NCBI GenBank assembly: GCA_030737835.1
Contig: CM060852.1
Coordinates: 5,819,813 to 5,883,812, forward strand
DNA from: Acorus gramineus
Lineage: Eukaryota; Streptophyta; Magnoliopsida; Acorales; Acoraceae
DNA length: 64,000 nt
Reading direction: 5' to 3'
Shown piece after piece: positions 10,771 through 23,580 of the stretch. Position numbers and translations under genes: made by a program. A model generated the notes under the pieces. It had not been told where the DNA came from and searched no databases. It saw only the letters and a list, made by a program, of their open reading frames with translations. Position 1 is the first letter of the stretch. Every line of letters begins with the position of its first letter.

Positions 10771-12898
10771 TCATGTGTGTGTACCATAATGTGGCAGAGG
10801 TTGGTTCATCAAAGTTCAGACAATTATCAGTGTGGCTCCTCCTGGAAGCTCCAGAGAGTTCCTGTTGGTCAATAAAAACACATTCTCACATTGTGTAGAA
10901 CTTACATGCTTTTGACACGTAACAAAGTGACTATTCTCAGGACTTGAAATTAGGACTTGTTCTATTAATCCGAAAACTTTTAACATTACATGTAATAGTA
11001 AAGAAGGTTTTTTTTGAAAAAGATAGACTCACATCACCTATCATATTCATTGAAGAATAGATTAGTCCAGGTTTGAATAAGGATAAAGAAAAATAAAGAA
11101 AAAATATAATAACATGAAAATAAAACCCATAATCGGGTTGGCCTCCCACCGGAGCGTTGTCCATGTCCACCCGCTGCCTGATTCGGTGGCAGCGTTGAGG
11201 TGCCGATGTCTAAGGGGCGACGACTATGGAGCCTCCATGCAGGCTCACCCCCCTCACGCCTACCAGCTCACACGCCCACCCGTGTATTAGTGCCACTGCG
11301 GCCGATGTCATGTTCTCCACATAGACCCTCGCCCCCACTAAGGCTTACTATCTCTTTCAGATATCATACATTGAAAATTTAATAGTATTATAATATATTA
11401 TCATTGTGATTAATTATACAAGATAACAATATGGGCAATATATAATACAAATATATATATTTTTATAATATGTCGGATACGGATATTTTTTGGATCGGTT
11501 AGACTGATATCCATATCCGCACTCCGGATCTTTGAATATCGGATATTTTTTATTTTTTAGATACAGATTCAGATCAAATTCGAATTTTTTTTAAATAATT
11601 GACAGACTGAAATATATATATATATATATGAAAAGGTTCCATGCTCTAGTGGCGTTGAGTCCTTGACAATAAAGTTTACATGATATAGTATATGAAAACT
11701 GGCCCATCAAAATTTTAATGGATGATAATATTCGGAGGGTTGATATAGTTTGTTTTGTATACTTGCGCGTATGAGCTATACCGCGGAATTTTTATTTTAT
11801 TTTTTTGGAAGAAAAAATACACTAATGTTAGACAAATGTACATTAAAAAAAAAAAAACACAGATGTAGCTGCAAATGGGACTATATATATGCTGGACATC
11901 ATTTTTCTAATATTTGTCTAGAATAGACACGTTTGTAGGTTCATCTGCATTCTGAAAACAGTCTCTTGGTAAGGGTCATCATTGACCCGAACAGGGCGGA
12001 TTCAGGACTTTGTTTTGTGGTGGGCTAATATAATCTTTTATATATAAAAAAATTTATGTTGTGTTTAAGAATATTTTTTTTTGTTTTATTTTTCTCTGTA
12101 TCTTTTAAAAAAAAACTTAAACAAAAGAAATAAAAAACAAAAGAAATAATAAAAAATTTAAACATGTTTTATAGATATTTCAAAAAGTAAATTAAAATCA
12201 AATCCAAACATGACATGTAAAATAAGAATTAAAATTCATTCATCCATGAAAATTTCATCCACTGAAGAAATGAATAATCAAAGATGAAATGAAATAATAT
12301 AATCTACCTTATTTTAAAATTAAACCTTCTTATATAATACAAAAAAATAAACAATTAAAAAACTCAAAAAACATCATATAAATAGGTATTCTAAAAAAAT
12401 TTAAAAATCTCATCCTAACACATTACAAGGAACCTAAAAAAATCCATCGATCCTATGATAATCCTATTATAATGGTTGTAGACCGGCCCAGTCAACGTAT
12501 AGGTCCGCCCATGGACCCAAAGCCCAAAAACACGCCCCCCCAGCCCTAGCCTGATTAGAAGAAGGGCTGGGCTCGCGCTTCACTTTGAGGCCTGGGCCTA
12601 GCCTATAGGCCTTGATAAAGGCCCGGGTGGAGGTGGGCCAGCGCCCCCCTCCCCCATCACACGTGAGGTTCACCTCCCCCACTCCCCAACCATACAGGAA
12701 TAGTTTAATAAGGAAATAAGATTTTGAGGATAAGTTGTCCTAATTTTAATGAATAAAAAATCTATCAATTTTGTTCATATTTACATTTGTCAAATTTGGG
12801 ATAAAAAATTGAGATAAATGTTATCCCAGCCTATACATGCAATAAAATATCCCCATTTTTATTTTAAAATTGAAACAACTGTCTACAATTTATCCCAA
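10771..12898. other. Intergenic DNA with old repeat debris, no gene
   Basis: Two GC-rich islands (about 11140-11345 and 12480-12690) have frequent CCCACC/GGCCTGGGCC words, which look like decayed hAT-type subterminal repeats. 11470-11610 repeats CGGATATTTTTT words, as does 29020-29100. A family-B right-end relic lies at about 11790-11915. No coding similarity was found. Confidence 0.5.
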
Positions 12899-12907
12899 TT
12901 ATTTATT

Positions 12908-13785
12908 GGGAAAAATCCATATAACCCCTGTAATCTGGCCTAAATCCATATAACCCCCTACAATCTTCATAAATCCATATAACCCCCTGTAATCACCCCT
13001 CTATATCCATAAAACCCCCTCTGTCTACCTTCCGTCCATCTGTTTAACGGGGCAGGGGGTTATATGGATTTTTCTCTTTTTAATTTTCTTTATTTAAAAA
13101 TTGGACTGTTTAACATTTACTTTTGAATTTTTTTTCAAGATACCACGCACCTTTAATTTTAATAAAAGAAAAAGGGTTATTCAGATTATAAACATATACA
13201 AGATCACCCACCAAAGAGATAGAAGTAAAAGAGAATGAATTTTGTAACAAAAAGTGTATAACATCAACCAACAAAATTTCAAAAATGCGAATTATGTTTT
13301 TTATTAAATCTTGGGGCACCTCTTATTTTGGTGTCATGAGTGAATTTTGTTGGGGATAAACTGTACGTAGAAGAGTAATTTTGGATTCTTTTTTGAAATA
13401 CTAAAAGAAAAAATATATATCTCTTTTACTTCTATCTCTTTGGTGGGTGATCTTGTATGTGTTTATGATCTGAATAATCATTTTTCTTTTATTAAAATTA
13501 AAGGTGCGTGGTATCTTGAAAAAAATTCAAAAATAAATGTTAAACAGCCTAATTTTTAAACCACATATAAAGAAAATTAAAAAAAAAACGAGAAAAATCC
13601 ATATAACCCCCTGTAATCTGCCATAAATCCATATAACCCCCTGCCCCGTTAAACAGACGGAAGGCAGATGGAGAGGGTTTTATGGATATAGTGGGGTGAT
13701 TACAGGGGGTTATATGGATTTATCAAGATTGCAAGGGGTTATATGGATTTAGGCCAGATTACAGGGGGTTATATGGATTTTTTCC
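12908..13785. mobile_element. Foldback (long inverted-repeat) element, family C copy 1
   Basis: Flanked by TTATTTATT (12899-12907) and TTATTTTTT (13786-13794), 8 of 9 matching, as for Mutator-like elements. The arms, about 330-365 bp each (roughly 12908-13234 and 13421-13785), are nearly perfect inverted repeats around a loop of about 190 bp. Each arm carries four or five spaced copies of ATCCATATAACCCC, most followed by CTGTAATC-like sequence. No ORF. A transcript would fold into a very long hairpin. Confidence 0.8.
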
Positions 13786-13812
13786 TTATTTTTTACATCA
13801 AACGAGAATAAG

Positions 13813-14680
13813 CAGTGTTCAGGAAAGCGGGATGCGGTTTACGTGCGGCTAGAGTATCGCACAGAGTATATGCTGTATGCGGGAGTATATGCGGTTCTGT
13901 TATTTTTATTAATAAATTAGATGTATAAATTTATTTAATTATAAATATTCAAAAGACAAACAATCTATAAACAATCTATACATGTAAAAAGCATATAAAT
14001 ACAAAACTATGATTTCATATATTCAAACATAATAAATTCATGAAAAAACATGATCATCAAAATCTATTTAAGCATTCAAATAGATTTTGAAACAACAAAA
14101 TTATTGTATAATATGATAAAACTTGTTCAAACAAATTTCAAATAGGTCCCTGAAGAGTTTCATACAGGTCCCTAGCTAATTATGAATTAGCCCTTATAAT
14201 ATGAAAGGAAAATGGACCTTAAGTTGTGATATCCGGTTACACAAACAAACCCATTTAAAATAGAGATGGCCCAATCCAAGAACTCATTAAACACATTTTA
14301 TTACCAAATATGCCCTCATCTTCAACCTCTCGACCAAAAAACATAAAACAAATATAAAAACTAATTCTTTGTTGTTGTCCATCCCTTCACTCGATGAATC
14401 CAAACAAGAATCTGTTGTTGACAACTGAGAAAGAAGATCTAGGGAAGAAAGAAGAAGTCATTGATGAAAGAAGAAAAGGCAAAAAAGAATCTGAATGAAA
14501 GATTTGATTTTGTTTTCGTTATTTTTTTTCTAAACCTGAGCGCCCGCTTAAGCGGGCAAATACTCGGGACTCGGGCGCTTATGCGGTTGGTTCCCGCATA
14601 TCCTGCATTTGTAGGGGAAGCACTTCAGTGGGCTGGCCGAACTGCCCAGGCGGCCGCCTAGACCGCTTTCCTGAACAGTG
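13813..14680. mobile_element. Non-autonomous hAT element, CAGTGTTC family copy 1
   Basis: 8-bp flanks AGAATAAG (13805-13812) and AAAATAAG (14681-14688) match at 7 of 8. Left end CAGTGTTCAGGAAAGCGG; the right end, reverse complemented, is CACTGTTCAGGAAAGCGG. Subterminal GCGG-rich words (ATGCGG, GCGGGAGTATATGCGG) are typical of hAT ends. No transposase is recognisable. The same family recurs at 55536-57256. Confidence 0.78.
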
Positions 14681-14916
14681 AAAATAAGCTGTCCTCTCAA
14701 TCACTTATCCCCTTGTTAAACTAACCTATAAAAAAAAATTACATTCAACACCAGTTACAACCCATATTGAAGTCACCACATCATTCATCCCATGTGACCA
14801 ATTCCTATGTGGCAAAATAGTTAATTTTTAATCCCCACCTACCCGACCCGCTATCAAAGCAATTAATGTTTTTCTCTCTCTCACTTCTTGATCATTCACC
14901 TTCCGCTCTCTCTCAC

Positions 14917-14917
14917 A

Positions 14918-14959
<42 letters not shown>
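14917..14959. repeat. (CT)n(CA)n compound microsatellite
   Basis: About 13 CT units run into about nine CA units; a looser CT-rich stretch begins at 14873. Confidence 0.85.
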
Positions 14960-16144
14960 TGTACACCCTCACCCCCATAGTAAGATCAAGGAGTTGTAGA
15001 GGAAAAGATGATACTGCATGGAAGAGGAGGAGATGAATATTCATTTGTTCAGTTGGTTTCATTTTCATTTTTTTATTTCAAAATCATTAATGACAAGAAA
15101 ACATATATCACCACATAATCTATAAAAAAAAATAGTTGTCGTCTTGTCGATATCATCATTCATATGAGTCATCACTTGGAGAAATTGAGTTCATATAGCC
15201 ACCATCGATCCTCTCAAATGATATTGTTTATTTTTTTGCTTGTTTTCATTATTATTCATTTCATTATAATGTATTTTTATTTATTTTAGTTTTTTACTTG
15301 TTTTGATATATAAGGTTCAAAATTTTGCATACACTTGCATTGTCTTTCTCTAATGGATATATAAAAGCTTTTTCTTATGGTACATTTTGTGTTTTTGTTT
15401 TTTTATCTTTTTTTCTATAATGATGTTTTATATAAATTTGATAAATAATTTATGTTTTTTTTTTATAGTGCATGCTTTTCTATTATGGTGTATACTATTC
15501 TATTATAACATATGTCAATCTATATAGTGTATGTTTTAATAATGCAGTGTTGGCTGTGGTAATATAGTATATACTTCATTCTTATTTCAAGCATGGTTTC
15601 ATCAGCGTGTGCATGAAATTCTCATAGAATGGATTGATGAAAATGGATATTGACACTTTAGACCGGACGGAGAACAATAATAGATGGTGTCCCACTCAGA
15701 CGGTGAACAAGATTGTTGCGAGTTCATGTTGCACTGGATGGATGTGTGTATTGGCTATGTGAAGTCTTTCTCAACAAGTCAAAAGATATTTCAGAGTCAG
15801 TTATTATTGTTTTTTTAATTCTTTTTCTCTCTTTCTCCTCATCTAGTTACGGATTGTACCTCATATTTGTTTTGAATATATCTATCATTTAAAAAAAAAA
15901 AAAAAACCAAAAGATATGGGACACACGGAAGCTATCATTATATGGTCATTCTTGCAGCGTTCTCTCGCGTTCTCTCGTGTTGTGTTTGTAAATTGAAAAA
16001 TTTGTATATTAGTTGAACAGTGTAGTGTATGTAATTTGAACATATTTCATTTTGGCTATTTTGGTTGAATATTTACATTTGTTTGACAATGTCATTTTAA
16101 TTATTTAGTTAGACTTTCTATATTTGTCTTGGTATGGTTGTTTA

Positions 16145-16265
16145 TCTTATTAACCTTGTGTATACTTAACTAATATAGTGTATGCTCAACTAATGTAGTG
16201 TATACATATCTAACATAATGTATACTTATATAATATAGTGTATACTTAGATAACATATTATGTGC
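16145..16265. repeat. Degenerate short tandem array around TAGTGTATAC
   Basis: About five imperfect units of roughly 25-28 bp, each containing (A)TAGTGTATRCTTA-like sequence followed by an AT-rich link. The same word recurs singly at 15500-15560 and 16800-16900 and in the family-B elements. Confidence 0.55.
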
Positions 16266-17397
16266 ATACCTGATAAAGTAATATTGTTTGTCTCATTAAG
16301 TTGTACTAAAAAATGCTAGCAAAAAAAATTTAAATAACATGAGAATAATCATAATAATAAACATCTTTGAACATGTTCATTACAAAATTTGTGATTTAAG
16401 CCAATAATCAAATTCTCCATCAACATATGCATTGACAACAAAAAACGTGGACTGCAAATTGAATGATACTCTAGTGTTTTTTCAGGAGCCTTCTTGAGGA
16501 TGTGCTAGAGATATAAACGGTGTTGATTATGAGGAAAAATATCTTTAATAGCCCATCTAATAAATCTACATTGATAGATGATTATAACATTCCATTGCTT
16601 CATCTATTAGTTGAATTTCATTCAAACTTCTAATTTTGGTTCTTCGTTTTCCTTATCACCATCGATTACAATATCTCTGTCGTATATATTTCATTTTTCC
16701 AATACAAGTTCATATATATTGTAAAAAAAATCACATTCTGTCAGCTAAATGAGTATATACATTGTTTTTTTTTTTTATTGAGAAAGGTAGGCATTGCAAG
16801 TATACACTATGTTAACATATATAATACATACTATATCAGATTAGTATTTACCATTACATCGGAGTGTATACTGAACTAATATATAGTATATGACTGACAA
16901 AATAATTATAGTACTGCAATTTCATATGATAAAAATGTATGTGCTCTTCTAATGTGGTATATGTTTCATTCATCGTGTGTGCTTTCATCAACGTATTATT
17001 GTATTTGTAAACACGATTAAAACATAAAAAATAAAGATAAAAACAAAGAACATATCACACATCCTTGTGGAATTGCAGAAAATGTAGAATATCACCAGAG
17101 CCGGCTCTTTTGTTAGGCAAATTAGGCAATTGCCTAAGGCCTCCAAATGCATCAAGGCTCCTAATCTTTATTTATTTATAAGAAGGTCCAGATAGTAACA
17201 AATAATATCTTGATACATTGCCTAATGATTAATAGTAATGTTGATAAGGTTAAAAAGTAACCAATAATAAGTTGACAACATTTACTTAAAAAATAGCAAA
17301 AAAAAGTTACGTTACCAATATAATTAAATGCTTTTTTGACTACCCAAAAAAAAGGGGATGTGAAACAGAAAGTCTAAAAAACTGTCATTTCTTTCTT

Positions 17398-17676
17398 AGG
17401 ATTTTTAGTTTTAAGTCCCTATAAATTATATGATTTAGTGATTGATCTCTCAGTTCTTCATATTTCGGTTTAAGTCTCCAGATTTAAAGGGTATGTTCCT
17501 TTATAGTCCCTCCCTGTAGGGACCTATCCTTAAATTATTTAGTTTTCTTTTTAGTTCCTGAGAGGGACTAAAAAAGAACATACCCTTAAAATTTGGAGAC
17601 TTAAACCAAAATATGAAGAAATGAATGATCGATCACTAAATCATATAGTTTACAGGGACTTAAAACTAAAAATCCC
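17398..17676. mobile_element. Foldback MITE, family A copy 1, Mutator-like
   Basis: Perfect 9-bp duplication TTCTTTCTT (17389-17397 and 17677-17685). Arms of about 105 bp start AGGATTTTTAGTTTTAAGTC and GGGATTTTTAGTTTTAAGTC (right end reversed) and stay alignable through ATGATTTAGTGAT and GGGTATGTTC. The loop is about 70 bp. The perfect duplication and high arm identity suggest a fairly recent insertion. No ORF. Confidence 0.87.
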
Positions 17677-17685
17677 TTCTTTCTT

Positions 17686-19213
17686 TTATTCTTCATAGTC
17701 TCCGCTATATTGTTTACCATGATTTTGTAAGAATCAAAGCTTCCATAAAAGAATTATTTCAGGAAGAAAAAAAAAAATTGAACATGATCTTACACAAAAT
17801 AACAAAAAATGCCCACGAAGTCACCTAGGTTTTCAAGTTTGGTTGAAGTAACACAACATGAAGCAAAAAATGAAAATTGGTTTGAGTAGATGCAACATAA
17901 AAAAATGGTGAGTATCCATCAAAGGAAAACTCAAAATAAAAAAGAGTAAATGATTTTTGTGTTTTATTTGTTTTTTTATTGAATCAGGTTTTGGAAGGAA
18001 ATAAATTTTTATTTTGAGGGGAAACTAAATTTTTTGATTGACATGGAACATATGAGGTGGAGGAGAGAGGATTGAAAAAAAAAATGGTGGATGACGTGGA
18101 GCCTGCAGCTTAGGCTGCAATTTGATTTGGGTTGAATGTATCAGCACTCCCCAACATATAATGGGGGAAGCGCCTCCTCCCTGACACGGCGACACAAAAT
18201 TTTTATATTTTTATGGGGTCCACGGCCCCTCTGGTTATTTAAAAAAATAAAAAAAATTTAAGCCCAGCCCCGGCCCAGAAGGCCAGTTTAGGCTCATGGG
18301 TAGGGCCTGATTGTTTTGCTCTGGCCCGGCTCTGTAGTGGTTTGCTGGTTAAACAGGCCCGCGGATCTTGGCCCTGCTTTCTTGATGCCTGATTAAACAC
18401 TCCAATGAAGCATATAATGTCCTAGTGCCAATAATATGCTTGATTTAATTTTTATGTTAAAAAAATAGAGATGTGTATTTTTTAATATATATATATATGT
18501 GAAACGAAAACGAGGACCTGAGTTATAGCCAAGCTGTAGCCCAGACGGAAGACTTTGGTCAAATACAGACTGTTACAATATGGGACCCAGCCATTAGGGA
18601 CATTACTAAAAGTAGGAACTTTCTACAAACTTGTTAAGATTTTGTGCACACTTCTTGGAACATTGTGAGAACTTCTTGGTGCGGGAAAGATGGAGCGAAA
18701 TGATTGGTATTTCACCTTCATACATACATACATACATACAGACTATGATTTGTGACTGACATAACAACCTCGTAGCTCTCGCACTTGTCTCTCTGTGTTC
18801 TATATATATATATATATATATATATAATAAAATTATTAGAGACAGTAGATGAGATTTACTAACGGGATTGGACATATTATTTGTACTGTTTGTCCTAACT
18901 GAATAAAGTTCATCTTGCACTTGAGTGAAATCATTAGATGAATAATGATTGACTCACGATATCTGGGGTTGATTGTTTCAGATGACGCTTGTGACTTCCT
19001 AATATTAAAAAGGGGAAGTGAAATTTTGTATACTCCAAATTTCTTAATACAAAAGAATAAAAGGTGCATTTTTTTCTTTAAAGTTCAAATTTTCGTGGTG
19101 TGAGTTTTATATATTTTATACTCAAGATTTTTTTATACAACTTTTTTTTTTTTTCCACGGACTTGGGGGCTCTTTGGATAAGGCTCTTAGGCTAGTCACC
19201 TTCCCTGTCAATA
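17686..19213. other. Intergenic DNA with decayed repeats, no gene
   Basis: A GC-rich patch at 18150-18400 has CCCGGCCC/GGCCCGC words typical of hAT subterminal repeats, but no clean ends. Simple repeats: (TACA)n at about 18720-18740 and (TA)n at 18805-18825. 17098 reads CAGAGCCGGCTC and 19200-19230 its approximate inverse, hinting at an old hAT pair, but without a matching 8-bp duplication. Confidence 0.4.
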
Positions 19214-19371
19214 CCAAGACCGACCTTGCGCTTAAATGGATTCAAAGAATTCTTCACATATTATGAGTAATATAAAAGTGCATATATATTTGCCAAGACC
19301 GACCTCACTCCTAATGGATTCAAAGAAGTCTTCACATATTATGAGTAATATAAAAGTGCATATGTTTCTTC
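19214..19371. repeat. 79-bp tandem duplication
   Basis: CCAAGACCGACC at 19214 recurs at 19293. The following ATGGATTCAAAGAA and TTCACATATTATGAGTAATA are repeated with the same spacing. Short ORFs on both strands are products of the duplication. Confidence 0.75.
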
Positions 19372-19499
19372 TGAAAGAAAAGAAGTTTATAATCATGTTC
19401 GAGTTTTTGAGCAAATGATATGATCACAAGAAAGTTGAAATGATATCTACAATTTTGATTAGATTGTAAATCTAACATTCAATAACATATACAAGCTAG

Positions 19500-20035
19500 A
19501 AAAAGGGTCAGGTAGGATTTCAACCTCAACTCCACCCTGAAGTTATAGGAGGTCAACTTAAACTCAACCCTCACCCAATCCCTAAACCCAAAGAGGCCAA
19601 CTTAACACAAACTTAACCCATCAGGTTTGTCTGAGATTTGGGTTGAGATCAGATTTGATTTTACATTAAATGATGTCATCTCAGATAATTTAAACTCTCT
19701 CTAACCATCAGTGCGCTGCGCAAAAAAAAAAAAAAAAAAATGAAAATGGTGGATGGCTATAGAGAGAAAATAGATAAGCGGAACTACATATATAATATAT
19801 TTTTGGATAAAATAATTTAAACAATTCAAATTTCATCTCATAGATTAAATAATTCAAATTTTATAACAATATTTAAATTCACTTCTCCTTCACATCAGAT
19901 TCAGGTCTCCCATTCCTTCAATTCAAATCCAAACTAGGTTGTTTGATTGAACCCAAACGCTAAAAACTCAATCCAAACTTGTCTAAAAATCGAACTCGTT
20001 TGGATTGGGTTGGCTCAACACCCCTAAATTGTACT
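19500..20035. mobile_element. hAT-like relic
   Basis: The right end GGTTGGCTCAACACCCCTA and scattered GGGTTGAG/CAACCC words resemble the hAT at 56508-57031. The left end is decayed and no target duplication was found. Confidence 0.35.
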
Positions 20036-20129
20036 CTCAATTAAAATAATTGTTTCTTGGGGGACCCCAACACAGAAGGGCAGAGCCAGCTTAGGCCCAT
20101 CACTCAAAAAGACAAGAGCGCTGATTCAC

Positions 20130-20355
20130 GCAGTCTTTTTTGCAGCCTATTTTGCAGCCACACAAACTATGATAACGTAGTATATGTTGTATTATCATAG
20201 TGTATGGGTCTTATCATAATATATTACCTAATTTTTTTTTTCATTATGAAAAAAAATACATTAATGTATCAGTATATACTTCATTTCATATAACAACATA
20301 CACTTCAAAAGGTGAGTGTATGATTTTTAAAGAAAAACATGATAGACTGTAATTG
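20130..20355. mobile_element. Family-B relic
   Basis: Starts with GCAGCC words, contains TATCATAGTGTATG and AATACATTAATGTATC and ends with GAGGCTGC, in the same order as the element at 24220-24576. Boundaries are approximate. Confidence 0.4.
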
Positions 20356-20497
20356 AGGCTGCAATAATGGGGGTGGGCTGTTTGTATCTTTTTTCAAAAA
20401 CAGAACAAACAAAATTCCAAAGCTTTCCAACCCTGTGACCTATGTTTATAAAGAAAATTAACCAATGTTGTGTACGTAATACATACATATATATATG

Positions 20498-21279
20498 TAG
20501 GCCTGTCCCGACTACACGTGTAATATACCCGACCCGATTCGGACCCGACCCGAGTTGGACCCGACCCGGCGGACCCGAACAAACAAACGGGTCGGGTCCG
20601 AGGCCATCCACCCCGCCCCGACCCGTTGGACCCGACTGTTTTTTTTAATATATGTTCATATATTATAAGACCATTAGTATTAGTTGATACATAATTTTAT
20701 TTCTTACTTAACTTATTTTTGTATCTACAAGTTCATAAATCATAATCATAACAAGCCTATAAAACGGTTTGTTTTGGACAATTAACTTATTAGCATTTGA
20801 ATTTGTATGATTAATTAGTTTGTTGCATGATTTATATTTATTATTCAGGTTAATATGTTAATGTTTATTGTTTTGAATGTTGTTTAGGTTAATATTGTTT
20901 TGAATGTTGTTTAGGTTAGTTATGTTTATTATTTAGGTTAATATGTTTTTTACGTTAGTGATTATTGTTTTGGATGTTGTTTAATAATTCATTTATTTCT
21001 TTTGAATTGTATAAAATTATATTCAAACATAGTCTCATTAACAATAATGTTTTATTACAAAAAAATTTAAATAGAATGATAAGACAAACAAATACATGAG
21101 CTCTTCTCTCTTTTTTTTCTTTTTTTTTACCCAACCATCCGGGTCGGGTCGGACCCGGACCCGACCCGGGTCCGGGTCCACATTTCTCCGGACCCGCCGG
21201 GTCCTGGGTTGGACCCGGACCCGCCGCTGTCAACGGGTCGGGTCCGGGTGGACCCGGACCCGACCCGTTGACAGGCCTA
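20498..21279. mobile_element. Non-autonomous hAT element with perfect 8-bp duplication
   Basis: TATATATG on both sides (20490-20497 and 21280-21287). Terminal repeats TAGGCCTGTC and GACAGGCCTA are perfect inverses. About 140 bp at each end is crowded with ACCCGACCC/GGGTCGGGTC, the multiple subterminal transposase-binding arrangement known for hAT elements. The middle is AT-rich and non-coding. The Arg/Pro/Gly-rich ORFs over the ends are artefacts of the GGGTCC repeats. Confidence 0.87.
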
Positions 21280-21287
21280 TATATATG

Positions 21288-22924
21288 CCCTCACCGAATC
21301 CCTCCGCAACGAGTCCAACTCTCTTCTATGCATGGGCCCATTAATTAAATAGATTTTATCTCAAATCAATTTTTTTATTAGAGTTTAAATAATGTTTTTT
21401 TTTATTGATTTTTTTTATTTTTGTTTACTTTCTTTTTAGAGATACAAAACATGATAACATAATATGTATTTTATATCTTGATAGTCGATAGATAATCAAT
21501 TCAGATGAACTCTTTATTTGTTGAGAAAAGTAAAATAGAGTACATCAAATGAGAATCAGATGATGAATTTTGATGTCATATTTCCTTTAGGATACGTGAG
21601 TGGCGTGCATTTTTTGTTTACGGTTGGTTATTAAAATTATGTATTTATATATTTTTTAATCTTAAGTTCTGTTTTTCAAAAATAATATATCTTATATTTT
21701 GTGAGAATTAAAAGAGTTTCTTTTGTTTAACTCTTTCATTTTTTTTAGTTTGCTTTTATTTTATTTATGATTGCAATATTTTTTTTCTCAAATCCCTACA
21801 TAAAAATTTTCTTAGAGCATTGATACTGTTTTACAGCCCCATACACAACGTATACTATGCCATACTGTTTTATTGCATTGTAATATATAGGCTTTATCAT
21901 AGTGTATGAAATACAATTTTTTTTATTTTTTTCTAAAAAATGCACCATTATATCTCGATATATAGTTATTTCAATTCATATAACACCATGTATTTTAATG
22001 AGCGAGTGTATTTTTTTTTAATAAAATTAATGAAGATAACACACATAGCTGCACACGAGACTGGACATGTTATTTTCTATTTTCTTATTGTCTGTCCTCA
22101 CCGAATATAAATCCTAGCTACGAAAACTGCCAACACAGGTAACTACACCCGTTGTTGATGGAACGTTGGGACACCTGATGCCACGTTGGGGGTATCTCAC
22201 GTTCCATTATTAATGGTGCTGTTTGGGGAGTTGGGGGTGGTGGTTCAAATGGGAAAAGATGATTTCATGGAGAGATTTTAATGTGAGTAGTATATATGAG
22301 TTACTAGGGTAGTAGGGTTGGTTGGTTTTGGTTGGGATGAGCACATTTTGCCCCCACATTAGAAGAATTACATTGATGAAAAAAGGTGGGGAACAAAATA
22401 CTATAAGCATACAAGGATATGGGTGGTGCTCCACAAGGGTAATTAATTAGGACAGATTGTCTGTCAAAGGCACTCCTTCTTACATGTCTGGTGATGTGTC
22501 ACATAAGCAGAGACATAACCATTGGTTGGTGATCGGAACCCGTCTAACCAATCATATTACAATCACCATTTATTTAAAGGTGGTGTGTCAGTCATGTTTA
22601 CATGCATGACAGTTACCCTTTATTTAGATGAGTGGATTATCTTCCTGTGACTCGTCTGGTGATGTCTCATGCAGACAGGTGTACTAACACTAAGTGGTGA
22701 CTACATCGATCATAAAGGGTGCAAGTGATCAAGATAAAATGAAGTGAAGTGAGAGATCATAGCAATTGCCAAACGATTTCATGCATGGATGTACTAAGGT
22801 ACTAATCTTGATTAGTGGTGCCCACGTATCTAATGATGCCAAGTATCTCATCTCGTAGTTATAAGGAGCCCTTAAGAGAATAATAAGTTTTTTTTTTTTT
22901 TTCCTTTTTCTTCTCCTAAAAAGT
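21288..22924. other. Intergenic DNA with a family-B relic (about 21835-22085), no gene
   Basis: 21835-22085 has CAGCCCCATACACAACG, TATCATAGTGTATG and the end GACTGGACATGTTATTTTC, matching family B. 22140-22210 repeats GGAACGTTGGGACACC-like text twice. Otherwise no signal. Confidence 0.4.
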
Positions 22925-22930
22925 GGAACA

Positions 22931-23580
22931 ATAATTTTTTTGATACAAATACCCGGACAGGGTTACACAATCTACAACTTATAATAGTAACTCAATACAA
23001 GTACTAGACAAACACGGAATGACATGGCCTCAAAGCAGATGGTGGGTCACAATCGACCCACAAGACTCAATCCATAAGAGCATCTTCAATGGATATGTTA
23101 ACTAGCTAGTTAGTGTTATATTTTTATAAAACATGTAAAAATGTTGCTCCAATGGAAGTGTTAAGGGAAAGCTAAATGTGAGCTCCACCCGTCATATGTT
23201 ATCTTTCAAGTTAACTGTGGCTAGTGGTTTAGTTAGCTAAATGTGGGTCTCACCTGATTGTTCTCATTAAAAAAATTTAAAAAAATACATTTGGGAGGTT
23301 GAGTGGGGTGTAGAGGTGGGACTCACTTTTATTTTGACTAGTTTATTTAGCTAGTCCATTTGAACAACAACAACCAACTAAATATGAATGTAATAAATGA
23401 ATGTGTAGTTGATGTATAAAATGCTGACATAGTATTTTAACATCTTAATTAGCTAACATATTCATTAAAGATGCCCTAAAGTATGTGAAAACTATTTTTC
23501 AGTTGCATGTATAAGTCTTGAGCGGAGAGGGTCCAAAAGTTAATGTCCCCTACCACTCGACCAAGGGCCCTGGGGACAAA
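22931..23580 (-). mobile_element. Candidate SINE-like element, minus strand, interrupted by a MITE
   Basis: On the minus strand the sequence starts near 23580 with TGGTCGAGTGG, which fits the tRNA A-box consensus TRGYNNARNGG. It runs about 245 nt once the MITE at 23088-23476 is excluded, and ends in GGGTATTTGTATC plus an A-run (T-run at 22936 on +). I cannot find a good B box at normal spacing or an exact target duplication, so a short LINE tail is an alternative. Confidence 0.35.
23088..23476. mobile_element. Harbinger/Tourist-like MITE, TAA target
   Basis: TAA at 23085-23087 and 23477-23479. Terminal repeats GAGCATCTTCAATG and GGGCATCTTTAATG (right end reversed). The repeats continue loosely as ATATGTTAACTAGCTAG versus ATATGTTAGCTAATTAAG. 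No ORF. Confidence 0.75.

Larger units (their letters stand above)
14689..17388. other. AT-rich repeat-like region without a recognised gene
   Basis: Contains a (CT)n/(CA)n microsatellite, the TAGTGTATAC array at 16145-16265 and many TATAGTGTATG words typical of family B. The ends 14740-14830 and 18030-18140 share weak inverted similarity (TACATTCAAC), so this may be the inside of an old larger element, but I cannot prove it. No transposase domain is seen. Confidence 0.4.

Noticed and set aside
14740-18140. Possible 3.4-kb element with TACATTCAAC ends
   Set aside because: End similarity is weak and patchy, no target duplication, no coding capacity seen.
17098-19230. CAGAGCCGGCTC paired with an inverse near 19215-19230 as a large hAT
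   Set aside because: The ends are hAT-like but the 8-bp flanks do not match.
21096-21344. Arg/Pro/Gly/Thr-rich ORFs over 20442-21344 on both strands
   Set aside because: Produced by GGGTCGGGTCC subterminal repeats of the hAT element.
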